This document shows positions 42,343 through 54,891 of a DNA stretch of 64,000 nucleotides, piece by piece (position 1 is the stretch's first letter; each line of letters begins with the position of its first letter). Under the pieces are notes generated by a model that was not told the DNA's origin, made no database searches, and saw only the letters and a list, made by a program, of their open reading frames with translations. Origin of the DNA: Pseudoxanthomonas koreensis_A. Lineage in GTDB: Bacteria > Pseudomonadota > Gammaproteobacteria > Xanthomonadales > Xanthomonadaceae. The position numbers were made by a program, and so were the translations under genes. Location: the NCBI RefSeq assembly GCF_041890415.1, contig NZ_CP169056.1, positions 992,001 through 1,056,000 on the forward strand, in the 5' to 3' direction.

Positions 42343-43344
42343 TCAGGCTTCGTCGCGCCAGCGGCGCAGGTACACGGCCAGGGCGATGAAGGCCACGCCC
42401 ACCGCCACGCCGATCCACAGGTCCGCGGTGGCGAAGATCTGCCAGCTGCGGGTCAGGTCGATGGCATCGACCAACTGGCCCGGGCTGGTGGCATGGATCG
42501 CCGGATCGACGACGTCGCCGTTCAGCGGCAGGTACCAGGTGCCGGGCAGGATGCTGAGCAGCCCCCGGTACAGGCCGGTGTACCAGACCAGATCGTGGGC
42601 GATGCGCACGCCGGGCAGGATCGCCATCATGCTGATCACCACGCAGGCCAGCACCGGCACCAGCACCGCCCACAGGAACGGCTTGGAGCGCGCGGCGGCC
42701 GAGCAGAACATCAGCCAGCCCACGGTGGGCAGGGCCCAGGCCACGTAGACCGGCAGCGTGGACAGCACGCCGCCGATGATCCGGAACGGGTGCGACTGGG
42801 TGAACACCGCCGCCGCCGCCGGCAGCCCGTTGATGGTGATGGTCAGGGCCGAGATCACCCACAGTGCCACGCCGATCAGCAGGCCCACGCCCAGCGCGTA
42901 CAGCGGCGCCAGCACCAGCGCCCAGGTGGCCTTGGACAGGACCATGTCCAGGTCCGACACCGGCAGCGACTTCCAGAACAGCACGCTGCGGTCGCGGCGA
43001 TCGTCGTACAGCGCGCCCAGTGCGTAGAAGAACACCACGAAGGCCAGGACCACGCATGCCAGGACCACGCCCGACAGCAGCATCGCGTCGCCGACCGCGC
43101 CCAGCATCCGGTTGAACTCCTCCGGCGGGACGCCATCGAGCTTGAAGCCGCTGTTGCCCATGCTGCGGCGCGCGGCGATGCTGCCGATCACGGCAAGGAT
43201 CAGGTTCAGCACCACCACGATGATGCCGGCGATGGCCGGGGCCCAGACGAATCCGCCGCGGTTTTCCCAGTACTCGCGCTTGAGCAGCCAGGTGAACCGG
43301 GTCATCGCCCCGGTACGGGCCGGGGCGGCAGGCAAAGCGTTCAT
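42343..43344 (-). CDS. ABC transporter permease
   Basis: 333 residues from ATG 43344, overlapping the ATPase stop (ATGA). Six to seven membrane helices; no signal peptide. It has the layout of ABC-2-type permeases that pair with YtrA-controlled ATPases. A large extracytoplasmic loop lies around residues 65-90 after helix 1. The transported substrate is not predictable; cell-wall stress exporters are common in this class. Confidence 0.85.
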   Translation of the reverse strand: MNALPAAPARTGAMTRFTWLLKREYWENRGGFVWAPAIAGIIVVVLNLILAVIGSIAARRSMGNSGFKLDGVPPEEFNRMLGAVGDAMLLSGVVLACVVLAFVVFFYALGALYDDRRDRSVLFWKSLPVSDLDMVLSKATWALVLAPLYALGVGLLIGVALWVISALTITINGLPAAAAVFTQSHPFRIIGGVLSTLPVYVAWALPTVGWLMFCSAAARSKPFLWAVLVPVLACVVISMMAILPGVRIAHDLVWYTGLYRGLLSILPGTWYLPLNGDVVDPAIHATSPGQLVDAIDLTRSWQIFATADLWIGVAVGVAFIALAVYLRRWRDEA

Positions 43345-44231
43345 GCGTAGGTCCCCTTCATGATGGCGACGAACAGGTCGGCCAGGCCGGGCTTGCGTGT
43401 ATCGCCCAGGTCGGCCAGTTGCGAGGGCGGCACGCCGTCGTACAGCAGCACGGTCTTGCCGAAGGGCAGGGCGCGCTCGTCGATGGGCTGCAGCGCGCGC
43501 GCGGCGTCCAGCGAGTGGGCGTCCACCTGCAGTTCGGTATAGCGCTCGGCGACATCGTCCATGTCCGCCGACAGCACGATCCGGCCGTCGCGGATGAACA
43601 GCACGTCGGTGAGGATGTGCTCGATCTCCTCCACCTGGTGGGTGGTGATCACGATGGTCTTGTCCTCGTCGAAGTAGTCCTCCAGCAGGCGCTGGTAGAA
43701 CTGCTTGCGGTACAGGATGTCCAAGCCCAGGGTGGGCTCGTCCAGCACCAGCAGGCGCGCGTCGATCGCCATCACCAGGGCCAGGTGCAGCTGCACGATC
43801 ATGCCCTTGGACAGCTCGCGCACCCGCAGCTTCGGGTTGAGCTGGGTGTTGGCCAGGAAGCGCTCGCACTTGGCGCGGTCGAAGCGCGGGTGCACGCCGG
43901 CGACGAAGTCGATCGCCTCCTTCACCCGGATCCAGCGCGGCAGCACGGCCACGTCGGCGATGAAGCAGACCTGGTTCATCAGCTCCTCGCGGCGGGTGCG
44001 CGGGTCCATGCCCAGCACGTCCAGGTTGCCCTCGAACGGGGTCAGGCCGAGGATCGCCTTGAGCGCGGTGGTCTTGCCGGCGCCGTTGGGTCCGATCAGG
44101 CCGACGATGCGGCCCGCGCCGATCTCGAAGTCGGCGCCGGCCACCGCCAGCTTGTGCTTGTAGGCCTTGCGCAGGCCGCGTGCGGAAATCACCCGACTGG
44201 CAGGTGCGGTTTCGTGTGCCGGGAGGTTCAT
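43341..44231 (-). CDS. ABC transporter ATP-binding protein
   Basis: 296 residues. Walker A GLIGPNGAGKTTALKA, signature ELSKGMIVQLHLAL in place of LSGGQ, Walker B ARLLVLDEPTLGLD, switch His in ITTHQVEE. It overlaps the regulator stop (ATGA) and the permease start, so all three are coupled. The altered signature (SKGM) occurs in YtrB-like and similar ABC-2 exporters. Confidence 0.92.
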   Translation of the reverse strand: MNLPAHETAPASRVISARGLRKAYKHKLAVAGADFEIGAGRIVGLIGPNGAGKTTALKAILGLTPFEGNLDVLGMDPRTRREELMNQVCFIADVAVLPRWIRVKEAIDFVAGVHPRFDRAKCERFLANTQLNPKLRVRELSKGMIVQLHLALVMAIDARLLVLDEPTLGLDILYRKQFYQRLLEDYFDEDKTIVITTHQVEEIEHILTDVLFIRDGRIVLSADMDDVAERYTELQVDAHSLDAARALQPIDERALPFGKTVLLYDGVPPSQLADLGDTRKPGLADLFVAIMKGTYA

Positions 44232-44593
44232 CGGTCGTTCCCCAGGGAGTTGAGCAGTTCCTCGGGCGAGAGCCCCAGGCGCTGGATGCGTTCGGCCACG
44301 GCGGGCCACTCTTCGGCCAGGAAGCGTTCGCGTTCGCTGCTGCGCAGGGTCGCGGCTGCTTCCTCGGTGACGAACATGCCAAGCCCGCGGCGCTTCTCCA
44401 CCAAGCCCTCGTCGGCCAGTTCCTGGTAGGCACGGGACACGGTGATCGGGTTGAGCCGGTACTCGGCGGCGACCTGGCGCACCGAGGGCAGGGCCTCGCC
44501 CGGCTTGAGCAGGCCGTCGAGCATCATCGCCACCACCCGCTCCTTCAGCTGCCGATAGATCGGAGCGCCATCGCTCCACTGGATATCGCTCAT
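44228..44593 (-). CDS. GntR family regulator, YtrA subfamily
   Basis: 121 residues. GntR winged helix APIYRQLKERVVAMMLDGLLKPGEALPSVRQVA with RLNPITVSRAYQELADEGLVEKRRGLGMFV; the short C-terminus without a ligand domain is typical of YtrA. It probably represses its own operon through the palindrome at 44851-44874 and is relieved by envelope stress or an inducer. It sits between the small lead gene and the ABC ATPase. Confidence 0.92.
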   Translation of the reverse strand: MSDIQWSDGAPIYRQLKERVVAMMLDGLLKPGEALPSVRQVAAEYRLNPITVSRAYQELADEGLVEKRRGLGMFVTEEAAATLRSSERERFLAEEWPAVAERIQRLGLSPEELLNSLGNDR

Positions 44594-44596
44594 GGC

Positions 44597-44830
44597 TCAG
44601 CCTCCGGAGCGCAGGGCGCGGGCGAAGGAGAAATAGGGCATGGTCGAGGAGGCGCGGACGCGGCGCGTGGGGCGCTCGGCGTTCGCCGCTGATTCATGGC
44701 CTGCATGCTCCACTCCGGCCGGTCCATACTCGACGGGCGGGGACGGGAGCCAGCGGGCGGCCGCGAGCAGGGCCACTGCCAGGCCCATCGCCACCCAACC
44801 AGGACGGACCGCGTAGGAAGTGCGCTTCAT
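44597..44830 (-). CDS. 77-residue single-helix protein, first gene of the YtrA operon
   Basis: Start MKRTSYAVRPGWVAMGLAVA with one membrane helix (about 12-28), then an extracytoplasmic tail containing VEHAGHESAANAERP and an Arg-rich segment. GAGGAG lies upstream and the gene ends 3 nt before the regulator. A small lead peptide in a YtrA/ABC operon is plausible; no family is recognised. Confidence 0.65.
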   Translation of the reverse strand: MKRTSYAVRPGWVAMGLAVALLAAARWLPSPPVEYGPAGVEHAGHESAANAERPTRRVRASSTMPYFSFARALRSGG

Positions 44831-44850
44831 GACTCCTCACCTGCATATCT

Positions 44851-44891
44851 GGTGTTGTATTCAACTATAACACCTAAACACGCTGCGTCAA
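44851..44891 (-). promoter_or_regulatory. YtrA-type operator and promoter
   Basis: On the minus strand TTGACG (44886-44891) and TATAGT (44864-44869) are 16 nt apart. Overlapping the -10 is a palindrome 44851-44874 with arms GGTGTT and AACACC and inner TA pairs, the pattern expected for a GntR/YtrA dimer. Binding there would block RNA polymerase and give autorepression of the four-gene operon. Confidence 0.72.
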
Positions 44892-44946
44892 CCACTTCTG
44901 CACCCAACCAATGGCCTATGCTGGCCGTGCCCGATCCGGAGCCGCC

Positions 44947-45513
44947 ATGATGTCCTTCAAGAGCTTGATCGTATTGGTCTTTTCCATGCTGCTGGTGGCT
45001 CCCGCCAGCGCCGCCGGGCCGGCCCTGCTGGACGTGGACTACCGTCCGTTGGCGGGCAAGACCCCCGTCAACCTGGCCCAACAGCACGCCGGCAAGGTGC
45101 TGCTGGTGGTCAACACCGCCAGCAAGTGCGGCTTCACCCCGCAGTACGAGGGCCTGGAAGCGCTGCACCAGCAGTACGGCGCGCAGGGCTTTGCGGTGCT
45201 CGGCTTCCCGTCCAACGACTTCCGCAACCAGGAATTGGGCAGCGAGGCCCAGATCCAGGAGTTCTGCACGCTCACCTACGGGGTCAAGTTCCCGATGTAC
45301 GAGAAGGTGCATGTGCTCGGCGCGCAGGCCACGCCGCTGTACCAGCGCCTGGCCAGTGCCACCGGGACCCAGCCGGGCTGGAACTTCCACAAGTACCTGA
45401 TTGGGCGCGATGGCCGCGTGGTCGGCAACTGGGCCAGCAAGGTCGAGCCGCAGGACCCGGCGCTGGTGGCGGCAATCGAGCGCGAACTGAAGGCCGGCGC
45501 GCCCGCCAACTGA
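44947..45513 (+). CDS. exported glutathione peroxidase
   Basis: 188 residues from ATG 44947 (GGAG upstream). A signal peptide ending APASAAG directs it to the periplasm. The active site is cysteine type: C61 in VVNTASKCGFTPQYEGL, Gln in FPSNDFRNQELG (N-x-x-Q-E), Trp in GWNFHKYLIGRDG. It should reduce hydroperoxides, usually with thioredoxin-like donors. It is divergent from the YtrA operon, whose promoter region it faces. Confidence 0.9.
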   Translation: MMSFKSLIVLVFSMLLVAPASAAGPALLDVDYRPLAGKTPVNLAQQHAGKVLLVVNTASKCGFTPQYEGLEALHQQYGAQGFAVLGFPSNDFRNQELGSEAQIQEFCTLTYGVKFPMYEKVHVLGAQATPLYQRLASATGTQPGWNFHKYLIGRDGRVVGNWASKVEPQDPALVAAIERELKAGAPAN

Positions 45514-45546
45514 CCGCCTGCTGATCCGGTCGCGGCGCGTGCGTGC

Positions 45547-45552
45547 GACAAT
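45547..45552 (+). promoter_or_regulatory. -10 box GACAAT of the FKBP gene
   Basis: GACAAT is 62 nt before the FKBP ATG. Weak first base. Confidence 0.35.
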
Positions 45553-45608
45553 GCGCCCGCGCCGGCACGGCCGGTGGATCGATCCAACCTTGACGGAATC
45601 CTAGACGA

Positions 45609-46541
45609 ATGAACAACCGCATGCGCGGCGCGCTGGCGTCGCTGGTGATGGGAGCAGGCATGATGACGACAGCAGCAGCGGCACAGGACAAGGCCGGGCT
45701 GGCCACCGAGAAGGACAAGGTGAGCTACGCCGTTGGCCTGGATGTGGCCCGCTCGTTCGAGTCCATTGCCAAGGACATCGACATGGTGGCGTTGCGCCGG
45801 GCGGTGGACAACGCCTTCGCCGGCGGCGAGCCGCTGCAGCCCGAAGCGCAGGCGCAATCCGTGCACGCGGCGCTGCAGACCATCGTGGCGGCCCGTTCGG
45901 GCCAGCGCGTGCCGGGCATGGCGCCAGGCAGCGAGCCGCAGGCGCCGCCCAGGGAGCAGGTGGGCCTGCTGCTGGGCGATCGCATGATCGGCCCGTCGCT
46001 GGCGCCGCTGAAGGACGACATCGACCTGGACGTGCTGTTCCAGGCGCTGCGCACGGCCTTTGACGGTGGCACTGCGCTGTTGAGCGAGCAGGACGCCATG
46101 GCTGCCCTGCAGGCCTACATGGGCCGCAAGCAGCAGGCCGCGGCCGAGCAGAACCGCGCCGATGGCGCCGCGTTCCTGGCCAGCAACCGCACCCAGAAGG
46201 GCGTGATGACCACGCCTTCGGGCCTGCAGTACATGGTCCTGCGCCAGGGCAGCGGCCCGCGTCCGATGCCCCGCGACCGGGTGCGCGTGAACTACGAGGG
46301 CAAGCTGCTGGACGGCACCGTGTTCGACAGCTCCTACGAGCGTGGGCAGCCGGCCGAGTTCGGCCTGGACCAGGTGATCGCCGGCTGGACCGAAGGCCTG
46401 GCGCTGATGCCGGTGGGGGCCAAGTACCGCTTCTGGATCCCGTCCGACCTGGCCTACGGCGCCAATGGTGCGCCGGGCGGCAAGATCGGCCCGGACGCCA
46501 CCTTGACCTTCGACGTCGAGCTGCTGGGCATCGCCCAATAA
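45609..46541 (+). CDS. FKBP-type peptidyl-prolyl isomerase (Mip-like) with two N-terminal dimerisation modules
   Basis: 310 residues with signal peptide (TTAAAAQ). FKBP catalytic domain at about 205-308 (VRVNYEGKLLDGTVFDSSYE...VIAGWTEGLALMPVGAKYRFWIPSDLAYG). Ahead of it are two similar helical modules of about 60 residues: DKVSYAVGLDVARSF... and EQVGLLLGDRMIGPS..., each with a D-x-D...LRRAVDNAFAGG or LFQALRTAFDGG core. Most Mip/FkpA proteins have one. It folds or chaperones periplasmic proteins. Confidence 0.88.
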   Translation: MNNRMRGALASLVMGAGMMTTAAAAQDKAGLATEKDKVSYAVGLDVARSFESIAKDIDMVALRRAVDNAFAGGEPLQPEAQAQSVHAALQTIVAARSGQRVPGMAPGSEPQAPPREQVGLLLGDRMIGPSLAPLKDDIDLDVLFQALRTAFDGGTALLSEQDAMAALQAYMGRKQQAAAEQNRADGAAFLASNRTQKGVMTTPSGLQYMVLRQGSGPRPMPRDRVRVNYEGKLLDGTVFDSSYERGQPAEFGLDQVIAGWTEGLALMPVGAKYRFWIPSDLAYGANGAPGGKIGPDATLTFDVELLGIAQ

Positions 46542-46572
46542 GCCCGCGGCTGGCAACGGGAGCACGCACGCG

Positions 46573-47940
46573 ATGCGCGTCGCCATCTTCGGCACCGGAT
46601 ACGTCGGCCTGGTCACCGGCACCTGCCTGGCCGAGGTTGGCCACGACGTGGTGTGCGTGGACGTGGATGCGGCCAAGATCGAAGGCCTGCGCAACGGCGT
46701 GGTCCCGATCTACGAGCCGGGCCTGGAGCAGATGGTCCAGGCCAACCACGCCGCCGGCCGGTTGCACTTCAGCACCGATGCGGCGGTGGCCATCGGCCAC
46801 GGCGACCTGCTGTTCATCGCCGTCGGCACGCCGGCCGACGAGGACGGCAGCGCCGACCTGCAGCACGTGCTGGCCGTGGCCCGCACCATCGGCCGCCACA
46901 TCGACGGGCCGGTGGTGGTGGTGAACAAGTCCACCGTGCCGGTGGGAACCGCCGACCAGGTGCGCCAGACCATTGCCGCCGAGCTGGAAGCGCGCGGCGC
47001 GGACGTCCCGTTCGACGTGGTCGCCAACCCCGAGTTCCTCAAGGAAGGCGACGCGGTGGCCGACTGCATGCGCCCGGACCGGATCATCGTCGGCGCCGAC
47101 AGCCATGCCCCGGTCGCGCGCATGCGCCGCCTGTATGCGCCTTTCAACCGCAACCATGACCGCTTCGTGGTCATGGACGTGCGCTCGGCCGAGCTGACCA
47201 AGTACGCGGCCAACGCCATGCTCGCCACCAAGATCTCGTTCATGAACGAGATCGCCAACATCGCCGAGCGCGTGGGCGCGGACGTGGAAGCGGTGCGCAA
47301 GGGCATCGGTTCGGATCCGCGCATCGGCTGGCATTTCATCTATCCCGGGATCGGCTACGGCGGCTCGTGCTTTCCCAAGGACGTGCGCGCGCTGGCCCAC
47401 ACCGCCCAGCAGCATGGCTACGGCGCGCAGTTGCTTGAAGCGGTGGAGCAGGTCAACGAGCGCCAGAAGGGCCACCTGTTCGAACTGATCCAGCAGCACT
47501 ACGACCGCGGCGAGGACGAAGGCGTGCGCGGCAAGACGTTCGCGGTGTGGGGCCTGGCGTTCAAGCCCAATACCGACGACATGCGCCAGGCCTCCAGCCG
47601 CAGGCTGCTGGCCCAGTTGTGGGATGCAGGCGCGCGCGTGCGCGCCTACGACCCGGAGGCAATGGACGAGGCCAGGCGGGTGTTCGGCGAGCGCCCGGAC
47701 CTGGAGCTGTGCGACTCGGCCGCCGCCGCGCTGGAAGGCGCCGATGCACTGGCCGTGGTCACCGAATGGAAGGAATTCCGCAGCCCGGACTTTGCCGGCC
47801 TGCACGCCAGCGTGGCCGATGCGGTGGTGTTCGATGGCCGCAACCTCTACGAGCCCGAGGAAGTCGAAGCCGCGGGCCTGGCCTATTACGGCATCGGCCG
47901 CGGCCGCTCGCTGCGGCCGTCGGCGAGGACCGCACCATGA
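46573..47940 (+). CDS. ugd: UDP-glucose 6-dehydrogenase
   Basis: 455 residues. It makes UDP-glucuronate for capsule, exopolysaccharide or aminoarabinose routes. Rossmann start MRVAIFGTGYVGLVTG, catalytic C266 in GYGGSCFPKDVRALA, and the second domain from about 310. No other polysaccharide gene is nearby. Its TGA overlaps the slyX ATG (ATGA). Confidence 0.95.
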   Translation: MRVAIFGTGYVGLVTGTCLAEVGHDVVCVDVDAAKIEGLRNGVVPIYEPGLEQMVQANHAAGRLHFSTDAAVAIGHGDLLFIAVGTPADEDGSADLQHVLAVARTIGRHIDGPVVVVNKSTVPVGTADQVRQTIAAELEARGADVPFDVVANPEFLKEGDAVADCMRPDRIIVGADSHAPVARMRRLYAPFNRNHDRFVVMDVRSAELTKYAANAMLATKISFMNEIANIAERVGADVEAVRKGIGSDPRIGWHFIYPGIGYGGSCFPKDVRALAHTAQQHGYGAQLLEAVEQVNERQKGHLFELIQQHYDRGEDEGVRGKTFAVWGLAFKPNTDDMRQASSRRLLAQLWDAGARVRAYDPEAMDEARRVFGERPDLELCDSAAAALEGADALAVVTEWKEFRSPDFAGLHASVADAVVFDGRNLYEPEEVEAAGLAYYGIGRGRSLRPSARTAP

Positions 47941-48188
47941 GCCCGGTGCAGGCAACCATGCAGGGCATGGGCGCAGGCGACGGCCTGGAGCGCCGCCTGA
48001 TGGAGCTTGAAACCCGGCTGACATTCCAGGAGCAGGCCCTGTCGGAGATGAGCGAGGCGCTTGCCGACGCGCGCCTGGAACGTGCACGCAGCGATGCCCT
48101 GCTGCAGGCGGTGCTGGCCGACCTGCGTGGCCTGCGCGGCGCGCTGTATGCCGATCCGGCCAGCGAGCCGCCACCGCCGCATTATTGA
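47937..48188 (+). CDS. slyX: SlyX family protein
   Basis: 83 residues. A single heptad-rich coiled coil (LERRLMELETRLTFQEQALSEMSEALADA) followed by the family tail PPPPHY. SlyX function is unclear; it is a small coiled-coil protein. Coupled to ugd by the ATGA overlap. Confidence 0.9.
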   Translation: MSPVQATMQGMGAGDGLERRLMELETRLTFQEQALSEMSEALADARLERARSDALLQAVLADLRGLRGALYADPASEPPPPHY

Positions 48189-48272
48189 GCCGCGGCGGGG
48201 CGTGCCGTCCCGCTGCATCCGCCTTCGTTGCCGACGCCCCGCCCGGGCGGCCGCCGTACCCCACTTACGCCC

Positions 48273-48971
48273 ATGATCGACAGCCTTCGCGACCAGTTGC
48301 TCAACCTCGGCTTCAAGGCGCCGGAACCCGCACCCAGGCCGGCCTCGGTCAAGGGTGCAAACGCCGCAGGCAAACCCCCGCATCCGCGCGGTCCGGGCGG
48401 CAAGGGCGGAAAGGGCGGAAAGGCTGGCAAGGGTGGTGCGCCCGCACGTGCAGGCCAGCAGGCGCGCAGCGGCAAGCGCGAGCGCGGGGGGCGCCAGGGA
48501 GCGCCGCAGGCTGCGTCTGGCAAGTCCGGCTCGGAGATGGACCTGGGCAAGGCCTGGGCATTGCGCACGCAGCAGGAAAAGCAGGAGCGCATCGCGGCCG
48601 AGCGCGCCCGCCAGGAAGAGGCGCAGCAGCGCCGCCAGGCCCGGGCCAGGCTGGAAGAGTTGTTGCAGGGCAAGGCCTTGAACGACCCGGCTGCCGAGAT
48701 CGCACGCCACTTCGAATACGGCGGCAAGATCAAGCGGATCTACGTCAATGAAGGCCAGCTCAAGGCGCTCAATGCCGGCGACCTGGGCGTGGTCCAGCTC
48801 AATGGCCGCTACCTGCTGGTCGATGCCGCAGTGCTGGCGCAGGCCGAGGCGGTGTTCGCGCAGGCAGTGGCGCTGAAGGGGCCATTCACGGCGCCGCCCA
48901 CCGACGCCGCGCCGGCCGACGACCCGTATGTCGATCCGCGCTACCAGGTGCCCGACGACCTGGTCTGGTAG
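48273..48971 (+). CDS. DUF2058 (YaiL-like) nucleic-acid-associated protein
   Basis: 232 residues from ATG 48273. The N-terminal MIDSLRDQLLNLGFK and the C-terminal domain (about 125-230, ARHFEYGGKIKRIYVNEGQ...YQVPDDLVW) match DUF2058. Between them is a disordered basic stretch (about 25-90) of Gly, Lys, Arg and Ala repeats such as GGKGGKGGKAGKGG, then a charged helix. YaiL-type proteins are linked to polynucleotides or ribosomes; the exact role is unknown. Confidence 0.85.
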   Translation: MIDSLRDQLLNLGFKAPEPAPRPASVKGANAAGKPPHPRGPGGKGGKGGKAGKGGAPARAGQQARSGKRERGGRQGAPQAASGKSGSEMDLGKAWALRTQQEKQERIAAERARQEEAQQRRQARARLEELLQGKALNDPAAEIARHFEYGGKIKRIYVNEGQLKALNAGDLGVVQLNGRYLLVDAAVLAQAEAVFAQAVALKGPFTAPPTDAAPADDPYVDPRYQVPDDLVW

Positions 48972-49063
48972 CCGGCCGCGATGCGCGTGCGCCATCGCGC
49001 ACGTCCCGGTGGCGGTCGCGCGCGCTTGCCCGTGCGCCACGCGCCCGCTAGCCTGCGCTGGCC

Positions 49064-49816
49064 ATGAACACCAAGCCCCTGCGAATCCTCATCCACGGCG
49101 CCTCCGGACGCATGGGCCAGGCCGTGTTGCGCCTGGCCGCCGATGTACCTGCACATGCACCTGCACCTGCACCTGCACCGTGGCAGGTGGTTGCCGCGGT
49201 AACCAGGCGCGCGCCGACCCAGCGCGTGGTGGATGGCGTGCCCCATTTCGCCGCCGCCGAACTTGCCGCGGCGCCGGAGTTCGACGTGGCCATCGACTTC
49301 AGCCTGCCCGAGGGCTTCGATCCCGTGCTGGCACTGTGCGCCGAGCGCGGCCGGGCACTGGTGTCGGGCACCACCGGGCTGGATGCTGACCAGCGTGGCG
49401 CGCTGGAAGCGGCCGCGCGGGTGATTCCGCTGCTGTGGGCATCCAACTTCAGCGTCGGCGTGGCGGTGCTGAACGAACTGGTCGAGCGCGCCGCCTGTGC
49501 CTTGCCCGGGTGGGACTGCGACATCGTCGAATCACACCACGTGCACAAGAAGGACGCCCCGTCCGGCACCGCCCTGACCCTGGGCGAGTCGGCCCGGCAG
49601 GGCGGCGCGCAGCCGCGCTACGCCAGCCTGCGCGCCGGCGACATCGTCGGCGAACACCTGGTCCAGTTCGCCGGCCAGGGCGAGCGCGTGGAGCTGGTGC
49701 ACCGCGCCACCAACCGCGACATCTTCGCCCGTGGCGCGCTGCAGGCCGCCTCGCGCCTGCATGGCCGCGGGCCGGGCCTGTACACGATGCGCGGCCTGCT
49801 GTTCGGCGCGGGCTGA
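49064..49816 (+). CDS. dapB: 4-hydroxy-tetrahydrodipicolinate reductase
   Basis: 250 residues. It reduces the dapA product for lysine and diaminopimelate. NAD(P) loop ILIHGASGRMGQ, IDFSLPEGF, catalytic ESHHVHKKDAPSGTA, and end LYTMRGLLFGAG. After the first helix the sequence carries VPAHAPAPAPAPW coded by a five-copy hexanucleotide repeat. It precedes carA, with its own terminator between. Confidence 0.94.
   Translation: MNTKPLRILIHGASGRMGQAVLRLAADVPAHAPAPAPAPWQVVAAVTRRAPTQRVVDGVPHFAAAELAAAPEFDVAIDFSLPEGFDPVLALCAERGRALVSGTTGLDADQRGALEAAARVIPLLWASNFSVGVAVLNELVERAACALPGWDCDIVESHHVHKKDAPSGTALTLGESARQGGAQPRYASLRAGDIVGEHLVQFAGQGERVELVHRATNRDIFARGALQAASRLHGRGPGLYTMRGLLFGAG
49150..49179 (+). repeat. 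in-frame hexanucleotide repeat in dapB
   Basis: tgcaca then four copies of tgcacc. Each unit adds two residues, so copy-number change would alter length of an Ala-Pro loop without a frameshift. Confidence 0.9.
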
Positions 49817-49838
49817 ACCATCCCTGCCGGGCAGCGTC

Positions 49839-49863
49839 CCGGCCGCTGGCCGGCGTTTCCTTT
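49839..49863 (+). terminator. dapB terminator
   Basis: ccggcc (49839-49844) pairs with ggccgg (49848-49853), 3-nt loop, followed by cgtttccttt. Short stem but a real T-rich tail. Confidence 0.5.
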
Positions 49864-49878
49864 TCGGGCCTTCGCCGG

Positions 49879-49884
49879 TACAAT
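49879..49884 (+). promoter_or_regulatory. carA -10 box TACAAT with a 117-nt leader
   Basis: TACAAT lies 117 nt before carA. The leader holds inverted ccgcgg elements near 49932 and 49963, which could fold, but no known pyrimidine or arginine riboswitch is recognisable. Confidence 0.5.
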
Positions 49885-50001
49885 TCTCGCTCGCCTGTTA
49901 CCCCCAGCCCCGGACCGGAGAGACACCGAGTCCGCGGTTTCTTGCAGCCCGGCTTCCGCCGCGGCCGGCGACAGGGCTCCTTCTACCTCAAGGCGAACCA
50001 C

Positions 50002-51138
<1,137 letters not shown>

Positions 51139-51139
51139 G

Positions 51140-54378
<3,239 letters not shown>

Positions 54379-54382
<4 letters not shown>

Positions 54383-54855
54383 GGGCCCCGATGACGCTCA
54401 AGGGCGCCCAGCGCCTGCGCGAGGAGCTGGAGCAGCTGAAGTCGGTGAAGCGGCCGGAGGTGATCGCCGCGATTGCCGAGGCCCGCGCCCACGGCGACCT
54501 CAAGGAGAACGCCGAGTACCACGCCGCGCGCGAGCAGCAGGCCTTCATCGAGGGCCGCATCAAGCAGCTGGAAGGCGAGCTCTCGCACGCCGACCTGATC
54601 GACGTGGCCAAGCTCAATGCCGGCAGCAAGGTGGTGTTCGGCGCCACCGTGACCCTGGCCGACGTGGAGACGGACGAGGAAGTGCGCTACCAGATCGTGG
54701 GCGACCTGGAAGCCGACATCAAGCAGGGCCAGATCGCGATCTCCTCGCCGGTGGCGCGTGCGCTGATCGGCAAGGAGGAGGGCGACGCCATCGTGATCGA
54801 CGCTCCCGGCGGCAAGCGCGAGTACGAGATCGCCGGCGTCGAGTACCTGGGCTGA
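54379..54855 (+). CDS. greA: transcription elongation factor GreA
   Basis: 158 residues from ATG 54379, with AAGGAG inside carB and an ATGA overlap. The coiled coil has the GreA-type GDLKENAEYHAAREQQAFIEG tip; the C-terminal domain begins VVFGATVTLAD. It rescues backtracked polymerase. Second Gre factor of the window. Confidence 0.97.
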
Positions 54856-54891
54856 TCGCGACGGCCGGGCCCGCGTCGTGATCCCGACCAC

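Noticed and set aside
49885..50001. Attenuator peptide or known riboswitch in the carA leader
   Set aside because: No Arg/pyrimidine-type leader frame and no recognised aptamer; only weak GC inverted repeats.
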